Positions 24,057-34,729 of a stretch of 37,829 nucleotides of DNA are shown here, piece after piece. This DNA comes from an uncultured Bacteroidia bacterium. GTDB taxonomy: Bacteria > Bacteroidota > Bacteroidia > Bacteroidales > F082. A program made the translations under genes and the position numbers. Each line of letters starts with the position of its first letter. Position 1 is the stretch's first letter. Under the pieces are notes generated by a model. It saw only the letters and a list, made by a program, of their open reading frames with translations. It ran no database searches and had not been told where the DNA came from. Location: assembly GCA_902791165.1 (NCBI GenBank), contig CADAVB010000038.1, forward strand, positions 1-37,829. The letters run 5' to 3'.

Positions 24057-25319
24057 TTATGTTTTCTGTTCCTTCTTTTTTGCAGCGGGAAACAAAATAT
24101 TGTTGAGAATCAGCCGGAAGCCCGGTGAGTTGGTGTGCATGTCAAGTTCGGTGGGCGGGTCGCCGACGATATGCTGGTAGTCTTCGGGGTCGTGGCCGCC
24201 GAGGAAGGTCCAGAAGCCGTTGCCGAAGTTGCCGTGGAGGTAACGGACTTCGTTGAGCGCGCCATTGTCGCCCAAGACGACCACCGAGGGTTTCACCAAA
24301 TCCTTGTTGAAGGCTGTGGTCTGCCCCATGAATCCTTTGATGAGGCGCTCGTGGCATTGGGTGAGCATGGTGGGCACGGGGTCCCACTTGGCGGAAAAGT
24401 CGAAAAGAAGGAAAAAGTCGGTGTCTTCGCGCACGAGCCTCGACCGGCCTTGGGTTACATCGATGTTGGAAATCTCGTATTCTTGCGGGTTGGTCGAAAC
24501 CTTGAAGTTGGTGAAAGCGAAGCAGTTGTCGTAGTTGAGCCGCTGCGGGTCGCCACTGCGGATGGGGTCGCCGTCAAACATGTAATCGCAGATGTCAAGA
24601 CCTTCGGCGGCGAGGGCCACGTCGAAGCTGTCGGGGGCCGAGCACATGGCGAACATATAGCCGCCACCCGCCACAAACTCGCGTATTTTCTTGACCACGG
24701 CCAGTTTCAGCTGCGACACTTTGCTGAAGCCCCAGCGTTGTGCGGTGGCTTCTTGTTGGCGCACGTCTTCCTGATACCAAGGATAGCTGCGGTAGCGTGC
24801 CCAAAACTTGCCGTATTGTCCGGTGAAGTCCTCGTGATGCAGGTGGAGCCAGTCGTAGGTGGGCAACACGCCTTGTAGCACTTCGTCGTCATACACCACG
24901 TCGTAAGGGATTTCGGCGTAAGTCAAAACGAGCGTAACGGCATCATCCCATGGGAGGTTGTTCTTGGGCGCATACACGGCCACGCGCGGCACTTTTTGCA
25001 GTTTCATCTCGTCCATATTAACGCCCGGGTCGGCGATTTCGGCAAGGATGGCGTCGGCCTGGGCATCGGCGATGACGTTGTAGGTCACGTTGCGCATCTT
25101 GCACTCGCGCTCAAACATGTCGTGATATGGGATAAGATAGCTTCCGCCACGATAGTTGAGCAGCCAGCTTATTTCCACTTCACGTTGCAGCACCCAATAG
25201 GCCACACCGTAGGCTTTCAGATGGTTGGTTTGGGTGTTGTCCATAGGAATGAGCAGGTAGGCCGCCCTACTTGGTATCACCAAAGCAATAAGTATCAACA
25301 AGATATAAATCTTTCGCAT
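24057..25319 (-). CDS. Exported Bacteroidota protein of unknown function
   Basis: Protein of 420 residues with a signal peptide (MRKIYILLILIALVIPSRAA); the ATG at 25319 is preferred to a TTG at 25328. After the signal, YLLIPMDNTQTNHLKAYGVAYW opens a domain of mixed strands and helices. FVAGGGYMFAMCSAPDSFDVAL (about 225-246) resembles the nucleophile-elbow region of a glutamine-amidotransferase-like fold, and WTFLGGHDPEDY (about 376-387) is a second conserved-looking motif. I recall relatives deposited as 'asparagine synthetase B', but nothing of AsnB is visible: no N-terminal Cys nucleophile and no ATP-pyrophosphatase loop. Function not assigned. Confidence 0.7.
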   Translation of the reverse strand: MRKIYILLILIALVIPSRAAYLLIPMDNTQTNHLKAYGVAYWVLQREVEISWLLNYRGGSYLIPYHDMFERECKMRNVTYNVIADAQADAILAEIADPGVNMDEMKLQKVPRVAVYAPKNNLPWDDAVTLVLTYAEIPYDVVYDDEVLQGVLPTYDWLHLHHEDFTGQYGKFWARYRSYPWYQEDVRQQEATAQRWGFSKVSQLKLAVVKKIREFVAGGGYMFAMCSAPDSFDVALAAEGLDICDYMFDGDPIRSGDPQRLNYDNCFAFTNFKVSTNPQEYEISNIDVTQGRSRLVREDTDFFLLFDFSAKWDPVPTMLTQCHERLIKGFMGQTTAFNKDLVKPSVVVLGDNGALNEVRYLHGNFGNGFWTFLGGHDPEDYQHIVGDPPTELDMHTNSPGFRLILNNILFPAAKKKEQKT

Positions 25320-25343
25320 GACTAACAATCATTTTTAGACCTG

Positions 25344-25377
25344 CAAAAATAGCAAAAAAACAGAATCGTCGCTCAAA
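25344..25377 (-). promoter_or_regulatory. Promoter of the exported 420-residue protein
   Basis: On the minus strand TTTG (25374-25377), a 22-base spacer and TATTTTTG (25344-25351). The -33 element overlaps the end of the upstream HhH gene. Confidence 0.55.
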
Positions 25378-26284
25378 ACTTCACATAGTGTTCCAATAGC
25401 GGATTGACCGAGTCCTTCTCTCCTATCAGCGTTTTCAGCTGCTCCCAATCCTTAATCATGCCGCGTTTCTCACGCTGGTTGAAAATGCGCTTCACCTGGT
25501 TGTAGTTGAGATAAGGATGGCTCACCAAGGCCTTGAAGTCGGCACGATTCACGTCGATTTTCCTAACGGAAACCTCACCTATATTAATATAAGCCTGAAC
25601 GGCATCGTAGTGCGCTTGGTTCATGCCTTTCACTTCGAGGAGCTGTTCCTTTTCAAGAAAGCCTCCCAAACTCTCGCGATAGGCGATGATGCGTGCCGCC
25701 GTGTAGGTCCCGATTTGCGGCAGTTCTACCAAAGTGGCCGAATCCACCTTGTTCAAGTCCACGACGAAAAGTGAGCTCGGCGGCAGTTTTTCTTTCTTAA
25801 CCTTTTGATATTCTTTCGTTTCCGTCTTTGACTTGGTGTAATCTTTTCGCGACACTTCGGGCAAAACAATGTAAGGCTTCAGTTGCGCAAAGTCCTCCTC
25901 GCTGATGGTGTAGAGTTTGGCAAGGTCGTTTTTTGAATAGAACTTTCCTCCTTTTTCGCGGTAATTGATAATATTGCGTATCTGTCTATCCGTCAGCCCC
26001 ATGCGTTTGCCTTCCTCTTCGGTCATCGTGTTTGGATTGAAGGGAAAAGGCTGCAACTCGGACACTTCTTGCAGTGATGCTGACGAACGAAGCCGTTGCT
26101 CGTCCAAAGCGGCTTGACGCATGGCTAACAATGAGTCGAGGTTGTGAAGCGAGGCTTGGTCCAACGACACTACTGGTTTGTGCAAAAGGCAAGCCAGCAC
26201 CAAGGCAAGGATGCAAACGAGAATCGTAATGATGCCGATACGTTCGCCCTTGCTAAATGTGAGCCATTTGCGCAAACCGTCCAT
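25373..26284 (-). CDS. Membrane-anchored helix-hairpin-helix (ComEA-like) protein
   Basis: Protein of 303 residues with one N-terminal membrane helix (IGIITILVCILALVLACLL, about 16-34) and three HhH-type repeats: about 80-140 (LTDRQIRNIINYREKGGKFYSKNDL), 175-235 (VDLNKVDSATLVELPQIGTYTAARIIAYRE) and 243-300 (IDVNRADFKALVSHPYLNYNQVKRI). ComEA-like HhH repeats bind DNA non-specifically, so a role in DNA binding at the envelope is possible, but family members in Bacteroidota are uncharacterised to my knowledge. It starts 6 bases after the stop of the broken transporter and is probably transcribed from the upp promoter. Confidence 0.85.
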   Translation of the reverse strand: MDGLRKWLTFSKGERIGIITILVCILALVLACLLHKPVVSLDQASLHNLDSLLAMRQAALDEQRLRSSASLQEVSELQPFPFNPNTMTEEEGKRMGLTDRQIRNIINYREKGGKFYSKNDLAKLYTISEEDFAQLKPYIVLPEVSRKDYTKSKTETKEYQKVKKEKLPPSSLFVVDLNKVDSATLVELPQIGTYTAARIIAYRESLGGFLEKEQLLEVKGMNQAHYDAVQAYINIGEVSVRKIDVNRADFKALVSHPYLNYNQVKRIFNQREKRGMIKDWEQLKTLIGEKDSVNPLLEHYVKF

Positions 26285-26290
26285 TGCGCC

Positions 26291-27528
26291 TCACTTGATT
26301 AGCCCGCTGATGAACACCACCAAAATCGCCAAAGGAGCCAAATATTTCACAATAAAGTAGATGATTGCCTTCAGTGGCGATTTCAACGCGCCCTCGTTGG
26401 TCACTTCGTCAAAGAACTGGGTCTTGCCGAGTTTCCAGCCGAGGAAGATGACAATCAACATTCCGCCGAGAGGCAACATAACATTGGACGAGATGAAGTC
26501 CATCGCGTCGAAAACGGTCTTCCCGCCGAGGGTGAGCGGCGTGTTTTCCATCAAGCTCAGCGAGGCAAAAGTGCCCACAAAAAGTGTAACGGAACAGGCC
26601 AACACCGTGGCCCAACGCCGCTTGATGTGAAGCTGCTCCGAAAGGTAGGCATCGTATTGAAAACCAAACCCATTCCTGCCGTGGGATTGACACCAAACGA
26701 GAAGGCTGCCGGGAAGATGACGATGCCTGCGAGAAGCGCTATAACGGTGTCGGCGATTACAACAGAGAAAGCCGTCGAGGTGAGGTTGTCGCTCTTCTTG
26801 ACGTATGAGCCATAAGTAATAAGCACGCCCATACCAAGGCTCAACGAGAAGAAGCCCTGCCCCAAGGCACTGATGAGCACGTCGCCCGAGAGTTTGGAAA
26901 AGTCGGGCTTGAAAAGGAAGGCCAGTCCGTCGGTGGCGCCAGGCAACGTAACGGAGCGGATGCCGAGCACAATAAGGATAACAAACAACAAGGGCATTAG
27001 GATTTTGGCATATTTTTCAATGCCGTCTTGAACGCCTTTGAAGACCACGAAACCCGTCAGGAAGATGAAGACGGCCTGCCACATCACGTTACGCCAACCC
27101 ATATTATGAAAGTCGGCAAAGTCTTGCTCAATGGTGGCCAAATCCTTGCCCTGGAACGAGTTGCCCACTGCCTTGACGATGTATTCGAGTGTCCAACCCG
27201 ACACAGTCGAATAGAACGCGAAGATGATGAATCCGCACAGTACGCCCATGTAGCCAACGATGGGCCAGCCCGACTTGGGTGCCAGTTTCTTGAACGCACC
27301 CACTGCGTTGCTTTGCGAGCGGCGACCAATGACCAATTCCGAGAGCATCACAGGAATGCCAAGGAAGATGACAACGGCGAGATAGACCAAAAGGAAAGCC
27401 GCGCCACCGTTGGTGCCGAGTTCGCAGGGGAAACGATAGATGTTGCCCAATCCGATAGCCGATCCTGCAGCTGCGGCGATGATGCCAAGCTTGGAGCCGA
27501 AACCGTCTCTTTTTTTCTTGATTTCCAT
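26291..27528 (-). pseudogene. Sodium-dependent SNF-family transporter, broken by internal deletion
   Basis: Neurotransmitter:sodium symporter family (LeuT fold). The 5' part, from the ATG at 27528, reads GFGSKLGIIAAAAGSAIGLGNIYRFP (sodium-site helix 1) through ITYGSYVKKSDNL and ends in family sequence at MGLVFNTMP. Near 26644-26652 the frame changes: the continuing homology (AYLSEQLHIKRRWATVLACSVTLF to VFISGLIK) is in another frame and runs to a TGA at 26291. About 35-45 residues expected between these points, corresponding to EL4 and helix 8 with the Thr-Ser pair of the second sodium site, are absent. The unshifted frame ends in unrelated residues at 26557. It follows upp by 4 bases. Non-functional, unless the break is an assembly error. 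Confidence 0.85.
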
Positions 27529-27532
27529 AGTT

Positions 27533-28189
27533 TTATCTCTTTTCACCGTAGGCCAAGTCGCCCACATCGCCGATGCCAGGCACGATGTAAGCCTTGGCGG
27601 TCAGTTCCTCGTCGATGCTGCCCACCCAGATGGTGACAGGCTCACGCGAAAGTTTGCTTTTTACATACTCGAGGCCGTCGGCGCTGGCCACCACTGCCGC
27701 GATGTGGATGTGTTTGGGCTGCATTTCTTCGAGCAGTCCGCGCAGGGTTTTCACGATGCTCTCGCCCGTGGCCAACATGGGGTCGCAGAGAATAAGCACC
27801 TTGCCGTCGAGGTCGGGCGAGGAATAGTATTCCACTCTGATTTCGAAGTCCTCGTTCTTGTCATATTTGCGGTAGGCGGCCACGAAAGCGCTGTCGGCAT
27901 GGTCGAACATATTGAGCATTCCATTGTGGAAGGGTACGCCCGCTCGCAAAATGGTGGCGATGACGGGTTGCTCTTTCAAGGTTCTTATCTCCTTGATTCC
28001 CAATGGTGTTGTAACATCCTCGGGTTCATAATCGAGCGTTTTGCTGATTTCGTAGGCCATGAGTTCGCCAATACGTTCGAGATTGCGGCGGAAACGCCAG
28101 CGGTCTTGCTGAATGGCTGCATCTCGAAGCTCGCCGACAAAGCGGTTGAAAACACTATCGGCCAAGCCCAAATTGTGAATCTGTATCAT
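27533..28189 (-). CDS. upp: Uracil phosphoribosyltransferase
   Basis: Pyrimidine-salvage enzyme joining uracil and PRPP to give UMP; cytosolic. The 218 residues match the family. The ATG at 28189 gives MIQIHNLGLADSVFN. The PRPP-binding loop is VLILCDPMLATGESIV and the uracil-binding end is YIVPGIGDVGDLAYG. RAGVPFHNGMLNMFDHADSAFVAAYR is the conserved middle segment. A full promoter lies upstream at 28212-28243. The gene heads a unit with the SNF transporter and the HhH gene. Confidence 0.95.
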   Translation of the reverse strand: MIQIHNLGLADSVFNRFVGELRDAAIQQDRWRFRRNLERIGELMAYEISKTLDYEPEDVTTPLGIKEIRTLKEQPVIATILRAGVPFHNGMLNMFDHADSAFVAAYRKYDKNEDFEIRVEYYSSPDLDGKVLILCDPMLATGESIVKTLRGLLEEMQPKHIHIAAVVASADGLEYVKSKLSREPVTIWVGSIDEELTAKAYIVPGIGDVGDLAYGEKR

Positions 28190-28211
28190 AGGTTTATGCG
28201 TTTGATTGGCA

Positions 28212-28243
28212 CAAAGATAGGATTTATTTTGACACGGGGCAAA
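28212..28243 (-). promoter_or_regulatory. upp promoter
   Basis: On the minus strand TTTG (28240-28243), a 20-base spacer and TATCTTTG (28212-28219), a full consensus match, 22 bases before the ATG. Confidence 0.8.
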
Positions 28244-28283
28244 AAAAATGTGAAAATATCGATAGCGATGTTGGAGGAAGGGC

Positions 28284-28322
28284 AAAAAAAACTGGGACTC
28301 CCATGCAACGTAAAGTCCCAGT
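28284..28322 (-). terminator. Minus-strand terminator in the upp-ligA gap
   Basis: Stem ACTGGGACT (28291-28299) / AGTCCCAGT (28314-28322) followed by eight Ts on the minus strand. No protein gene lies upstream of it on that strand before ligA, so it probably ends a short non-coding RNA or stops antisense transcription. Confidence 0.65.
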
Positions 28323-28344
28323 AACGTGTTACACACGTTTTTTG
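28323..28344 (+). terminator. Plus-strand hairpin in the upp-ligA gap
   Basis: Stem AACGTGT (28323-28329) / ACACGTT (28333-28339) with a three-base loop and a T-run. It could block plus-strand transcription entering from upp antisense, or be the first hairpin of a short minus-strand RNA. Confidence 0.5.
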
Positions 28345-28397
28345 AAAGTCCAAAATTACTATAATGCCACACAAGCAGTTGGACGTAATTATTCTAA

Positions 28398-30632
<2,235 letters not shown>

Positions 30633-30638
30633 AAAGTT

Positions 30639-30728
30639 CAATTGCACCAACTCCCAACTCCTAACTAAACAACTCCTAACTCCCAACTCCCAACTCCCAA
30701 CTCCTAACTCCCAACTCCTAACTAACCA
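30639..30728. repeat. Heptamer tandem repeat (AACTCCC/AACTCCT) after ligA
   Basis: About eleven units of seven bases, AACTCCC or AACTCCT, with two interruptions of TAACTAAAC type, fill the gap between the convergent ligA and TPM genes. On the minus strand this gives GGGAGTT arrays with three GGG runs at four-base spacing and a fourth further on, so a G-quadruplex could form. No ordinary terminator is seen here. Confidence 0.8.
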
Positions 30729-30729
30729 A

Positions 30730-32277
30730 CTACCACCTCCCCGAATATCCACCGCCACCGCTTCTGCCGCCGCCAAACGAGCCGCCCGAACTACTTGACG
30801 AGCTGTAACTGCTCGAAGAACTCGAAGAACTTGAAGATGAACTGCTCGTGTAAACCAACTTGGGAATCGTCACGGTATTCGTAGTGGTATCGCCGCAATG
30901 CTGGCAAACATACGTTTCGTTTCTCTCGCCACTTCGGGAATAACTGGCCTCCCGGATGGTTTCTGTTTGCGTTCGCTTCAAGGCGTATGCTCCACAATTT
31001 GAGCAAGTCTTAAAACGATTATACTGTTTTCCGCGCTCTTTCAACACAACCACGTGGCCGTTATAGCAACGGAAAGGTGTAAACTTCAAAGCTTCAATCC
31101 GTTCTTCCGTTTCATGGGTCTTGGGCAGCACTAATCCCGCATACCGACTCATCGCATTGCCACAGTTCGGACAACGACACTCCTCGTCTTGATTCATTTT
31201 CTTCTTAAAGATACGGGAATAAATCCAACCTATCCAAGGAGCCATCAATCTGGACATTTTGTTCCCAAAGTTATTGTAAGCCGCCTTATAAACCATCATG
31301 GGATTAATTGACGTTTTGGCCAATGACGCAGCGGTTTTTAAAGCGCGATGGTTCTGCCGGAAACAAACCCAGGTGAGGTACATCAACAGCGTCAAAGCAC
31401 CCACCCAATTGAGTGATGCTCCATCCTCAAGATTGGGAAAACGGACCGTTATGATCATCACGGCGATGAAAAGGAACACAAAGATGGAAAAACCCAACAT
31501 CAAGCCGCCCAAACAGCCTTTGCCTTCCCAGGGCGACCCTGACCATCCCGTTGAAAAGTCGTTAATATAGGTAATACCTTGCTCGTCATTGGTTTTGAAA
31601 GAATCCTTTAATGCGTCGGTTTTCTTTTTTCGCTTGCGCAACCAATAATACAATCCCAGAAAAGGCATCGAGAAGATGAACAGGGCAAACAACACGAAGA
31701 AAATGCTGAAGTCGTCGTCGCTACCGCTGCTACCGTCACTGATGTTTTGGGGCAATGTGGAAACCAGCCCGAGAGGAACCGTACCGCCGTAAACGCTAAC
31801 GATTTCGCCCACGCCAGCACAAAGTCCGCCCTCGTAGTCGCCGGCGCGAAAATAGGGCACGATGGTTTTTGTGAATATTTGCTGGCACGTGGCATCGGTC
31901 ATGGTTGCCTCGGCACCGTAGCCCGTCTCAAACTCCAAGGCGCGCTGGTCTTCAACAAACAAAAGCAACACACCGTTGTTGGTTGCGGCATCGCCAATTC
32001 CCCAATAGTTAAACAATTGAGTTGCAAAGCGTTTTGGCTCGTCATCTCCTATGGAACTTAAACTAACCACAAAGACATCTGCTTGCTCACGGATGGCACA
32101 CAAGGCCGTGTTGATTCTCATTTCTGCGCTGTCGGAAAGATAGCCGTCGGGGTCGCTGACGTGGATTTCGTTGCTTTCCAAGCGAGTGTTGGGAACGGTT
32201 TTTATGGTCCATGCATTTTGCGCCGAAAGTCCTAAAAACGCAAGAATCAACATCGTCAATAAGGTGAGCCTTTTCAT
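30730..32277 (-). CDS. TPM-domain (TLP18.3/Psb32/MOLO-1) membrane protein with zinc-ribbon motifs and Ser/Gly tail
   Basis: Exported and membrane-bound protein of 515 residues. Signal peptide (about 1-19, MKRLTLLTMLILAFLGLSA), then a TPM domain (about 38-165: VSDPDGYLSDSAEMRIN, WGIGDAATNNGVLLLFVEDQRALEFETGYG), a membrane helix (about 191-213), and two more (about 258-278, 291-306). A cytoplasmic or interior part has three CxxC pairs (Cys369/372, 425/428, 458/461) that look like zinc ribbons. The last ~38 residues are nearly all Ser and Gly (SSSSS..., FGGGRSGGGG), a tail typical of many TPM proteins. The function of the bacterial family is not settled. The start at 32277 is set by the signal peptide; a longer frame is rejected. 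Confidence 0.88.
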   Translation of the reverse strand: MKRLTLLTMLILAFLGLSAQNAWTIKTVPNTRLESNEIHVSDPDGYLSDSAEMRINTALCAIREQADVFVVSLSSIGDDEPKRFATQLFNYWGIGDAATNNGVLLLFVEDQRALEFETGYGAEATMTDATCQQIFTKTIVPYFRAGDYEGGLCAGVGEIVSVYGGTVPLGLVSTLPQNISDGSSGSDDDFSIFFVLFALFIFSMPFLGLYYWLRKRKKKTDALKDSFKTNDEQGITYINDFSTGWSGSPWEGKGCLGGLMLGFSIFVFLFIAVMIITVRFPNLEDGASLNWVGALTLLMYLTWVCFRQNHRALKTAASLAKTSINPMMVYKAAYNNFGNKMSRLMAPWIGWIYSRIFKKKMNQDEECRCPNCGNAMSRYAGLVLPKTHETEERIEALKFTPFRCYNGHVVVLKERGKQYNRFKTCSNCGAYALKRTQTETIREASYSRSGERNETYVCQHCGDTTTNTVTIPKLVYTSSSSSSSSSSSSSYSSSSSSGGSFGGGRSGGGGYSGRW

Positions 32278-32299
32278 GTTTATGAAGTGTTTTGAGACA

Positions 32300-32329
32300 C
32301 AAAAATACAAAATTACGGCATATCCCAAA
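32300..32329 (-). promoter_or_regulatory. Promoter of the TPM-domain gene
   Basis: On the minus strand TTTG (32326-32329), an 18-base spacer and TATTTTTG (32300-32307). A second -7 match, TAATTTTG, lies at 32308-32315. Confidence 0.65.
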
Positions 32330-32336
32330 TTTTTAT

Positions 32337-32344
32337 TACTTTTG
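32337..32344 (+). promoter_or_regulatory. -7 element of the TPR-DUF368-aroE unit
   Basis: TACTTTTG lies 17 bases before the ATG at 32362. The -33 region has only TTAC 20 bases upstream. Confidence 0.5.
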
Positions 32345-32361
32345 CACAAAAATTCTGAAGA

Positions 32362-33804
32362 ATGTTTGAAGACGAGGATTTGGAAGACTACCTTGAAGAG
32401 GAACAGGACCGAAAGGCCGCCGTCGAGAAATATGAGAACATGCTTGAGGCGCACAACTCCGTCTATTTCGACAGCGAGGAGTTCGAGTTTATCATCGACC
32501 ATTACACAGCCCAGAACGATCTGAAAAAGTCGCGGCAGGCCGTGGAAATCGCCATGGCGCAGCATCCCGAAAGCAATCTTCTGAAAATCAAGGAAGCACG
32601 ACAATACCTTTTGGAAAACGACGCCCAACGCGCTTTCGAGCTGCTGCAACACATCGACCGCGACGAAGAGGAACCCGACTATTTCCTCACTCTTGGCTCG
32701 TGTTTGGCACTGCTCGGCAAGTCGAAAGAGGCCATCGAGAGCTACTGCAACGCCCTACCATTCTTCGACGAGGACGAGAAATTCGATCTTTACAACGCCA
32801 TTGCCTACGAGTACCAACGGCTTGAAAAATTCGACCTCGCCATCGACTTCTATATGAAAGCCCTGCCGTTTGCCGACGAGCACGACACGATCTACCACGA
32901 GATACGCTGCTGCTACATGAGTGCGCGACGCGACCAAGAGGCTTTCGACTTCTTCCAAAAACTCATTGACGAAAACCCGCACGACAGCAAGGCTTGGGCC
33001 AGCATCGGCGACTGCTACCGCATGAGAGGCCAATACGAGGAATCCATCGACCCATACGAATTTGCGCTCTCCATCAACCCCACCGACATCTGGACCAACA
33101 ACCACCTCGCCGACATCTACTACGACCTCGGACGCTACAAGGAGGCCATCGACACGCTCGAAGAAGCCCTGCGCAACGGCGTGGAAACCTCGATGATTCG
33201 TGCCGCCTTGGGCGATTGCTACTACCGCCTCGAAGACCTTCAAACCGCCGAGGAGAATTTTCTCAAAGCCGTGGAAATCAACCCGTTGATTGGAAGCGGA
33301 TGGGCGGGATTGGGCTACGTTTTGAGCGACCGAGGCCAAAACAAGAAAGCCATCCGATTCTTCGAGAAAGCCCTCGAATTGGAGCCTTGGGAAACCGATT
33401 ACCTCTACTCTATCGCCGCCGAATACCGTACCATGAACGACAACGACACCTCGATGCAGTATTTGCGCAAAATCCAGGAAATGACGCCGAACGACCCCGA
33501 TGCCTATTACTACATCGCCGACCTATACGGCGCAACGGACAAAATAGACGAGGCCATCAACACTTTGGTCTTCGGACTGCAACAGACCGACAACGACTCC
33601 GCGCTGCTTTACCTCCTTGCCTACGCCTACTTCGTGAAAGGCTACAGGACGCAAGCCATAGAAACCCTCGACCGCGCCTTGTATGCCAACTTCGAGGCCT
33701 ACCCCGACTTCCTCGAATTTGACCGCGAGCTTTTGGCCAACGATATGGACATTCTCAATCTGATTGAACAACACAAAAACAACCATGAAAACCTTTCTCA
33801 TTAA
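32362..33804 (+). CDS. Tetratricopeptide-repeat protein
   Basis: Cytosolic scaffold-like protein of 480 residues without signal peptide, almost wholly made of about ten to twelve TPR units, e.g. DYFLTLGSCLALLGKSKEAIESYCNAL, AWASIGDCYRMRGQYEESIDPYEFAL and WAGLGYVLSDRGQNKKAIRFFEKALELEP. The N-terminus is very acidic (MFEDEDLEDYLEEEQ). TPRs mediate protein binding; the partner is unknown. It overlaps the DUF368 start by 20 bases, so translation is probably coupled with that membrane protein and with aroE. Confidence 0.9.
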   Translation: MFEDEDLEDYLEEEQDRKAAVEKYENMLEAHNSVYFDSEEFEFIIDHYTAQNDLKKSRQAVEIAMAQHPESNLLKIKEARQYLLENDAQRAFELLQHIDRDEEEPDYFLTLGSCLALLGKSKEAIESYCNALPFFDEDEKFDLYNAIAYEYQRLEKFDLAIDFYMKALPFADEHDTIYHEIRCCYMSARRDQEAFDFFQKLIDENPHDSKAWASIGDCYRMRGQYEESIDPYEFALSINPTDIWTNNHLADIYYDLGRYKEAIDTLEEALRNGVETSMIRAALGDCYYRLEDLQTAEENFLKAVEINPLIGSGWAGLGYVLSDRGQNKKAIRFFEKALELEPWETDYLYSIAAEYRTMNDNDTSMQYLRKIQEMTPNDPDAYYYIADLYGATDKIDEAINTLVFGLQQTDNDSALLYLLAYAYFVKGYRTQAIETLDRALYANFEAYPDFLEFDRELLANDMDILNLIEQHKNNHENLSH

Positions 33805-34729
33805 CTTCTTCAAAGGCATGGGCATGGGCGCAGCCAATGTCATCCCTGGCGTTTCGGGCGGCACCATCGCGCTAATCACTGGCATCTTTGAGCGGCTCAT
33901 CAACAGCATCAAGTCGTTCAACCTCACGGCTTTGAAACTGTTTTTCACTGGCAAATGGAAAGCCTTCGCCGAACATGTCGATTTGAAATTCCTTCTTGCC
34001 GTGTTTGTCGGCATCGCCGTCGCCATCCTCTCAGTAGCCAAGCTCTTCAAGTTCCTGTTTGCCAACTATCCAGTTTATATCTGGGCTTTCTTCTTCGGCC
34101 TCATCCTCGCGTCCATCTATTATGTGGGGCGCACCGTGAACAAATGGAACCTTGCGAGCATCGTGTTTTTCCTTGTCGGGACGGGCATCGCACTCTTCAT
34201 CGCCTTCGGAACGCCCGCGCAAGAAAACCACAACTTCGTTTATCTCATTCTTTGCGGCATGGCAGGCACTTGCAGCATGATCCTCCCAGGAGTTTCTGGC
34301 TCATACGTCCTGTTGCTCATGGGCAACTACGAGTACGTGATGATTGACGCGATTGACTTGCTGACCACATCGCCTGGCGAGTCCGTCAAAATCCTCATTC
34401 CTGTCGTCATCGGCGCTGTGGTCGGATTGATAGCCTTTGCCCACCTGCTCTCCTGGATTTTCAAGCGTTTCCACGACCAAACCGTGGCCCTGCTGACGGG
34501 TTTCATCCTTGGATCGCTGCCCATCATTTGGCCTTGGAAAACCGCCATCACGACCGTGCTGAAAGACGGCACCGAGAAGGTTTCGGGCTACCACTGGCAA
34601 TGGCCCGCTATCAACGGCGAGTTCTTCATCGCCCTGGCTATCATCGTTTTGGGCGCGGCCATCATCATCCTCACGGAGAATATGGCTAAAACGCTAGAAA
34701 AAAACACCGACAAAAACGCCAAGCCATGA
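33785..34729 (+). CDS. DUF368 polyprenyl-phosphate translocase
   Basis: Inner-membrane protein of 314 residues with about eight membrane helices. The two halves carry matching PGVSG motifs at 21-25 (NVIPGVSGGTIAL) and 168-172 (MILPGVSGSYVLL), as expected of an inverted-repeat fold. DUF368 proteins (PopT) have been shown to return undecaprenyl phosphate across the membrane for reuse in cell-wall synthesis. The ATG at 33785 (MKTFLINFFKGMGMGAANV) is preferred to 33764 because the shorter N-terminus fits the family. The stop overlaps the aroE start by four bases (ATGA). Confidence 0.92.
   Translation: MKTFLINFFKGMGMGAANVIPGVSGGTIALITGIFERLINSIKSFNLTALKLFFTGKWKAFAEHVDLKFLLAVFVGIAVAILSVAKLFKFLFANYPVYIWAFFFGLILASIYYVGRTVNKWNLASIVFFLVGTGIALFIAFGTPAQENHNFVYLILCGMAGTCSMILPGVSGSYVLLLMGNYEYVMIDAIDLLTTSPGESVKILIPVVIGAVVGLIAFAHLLSWIFKRFHDQTVALLTGFILGSLPIIWPWKTAITTVLKDGTEKVSGYHWQWPAINGEFFIALAIIVLGAAIIILTENMAKTLEKNTDKNAKP

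Noticed and set aside
30639..30728. CRISPR array
   Set aside because: The units are seven bases with no spacers, and no cas genes are near.
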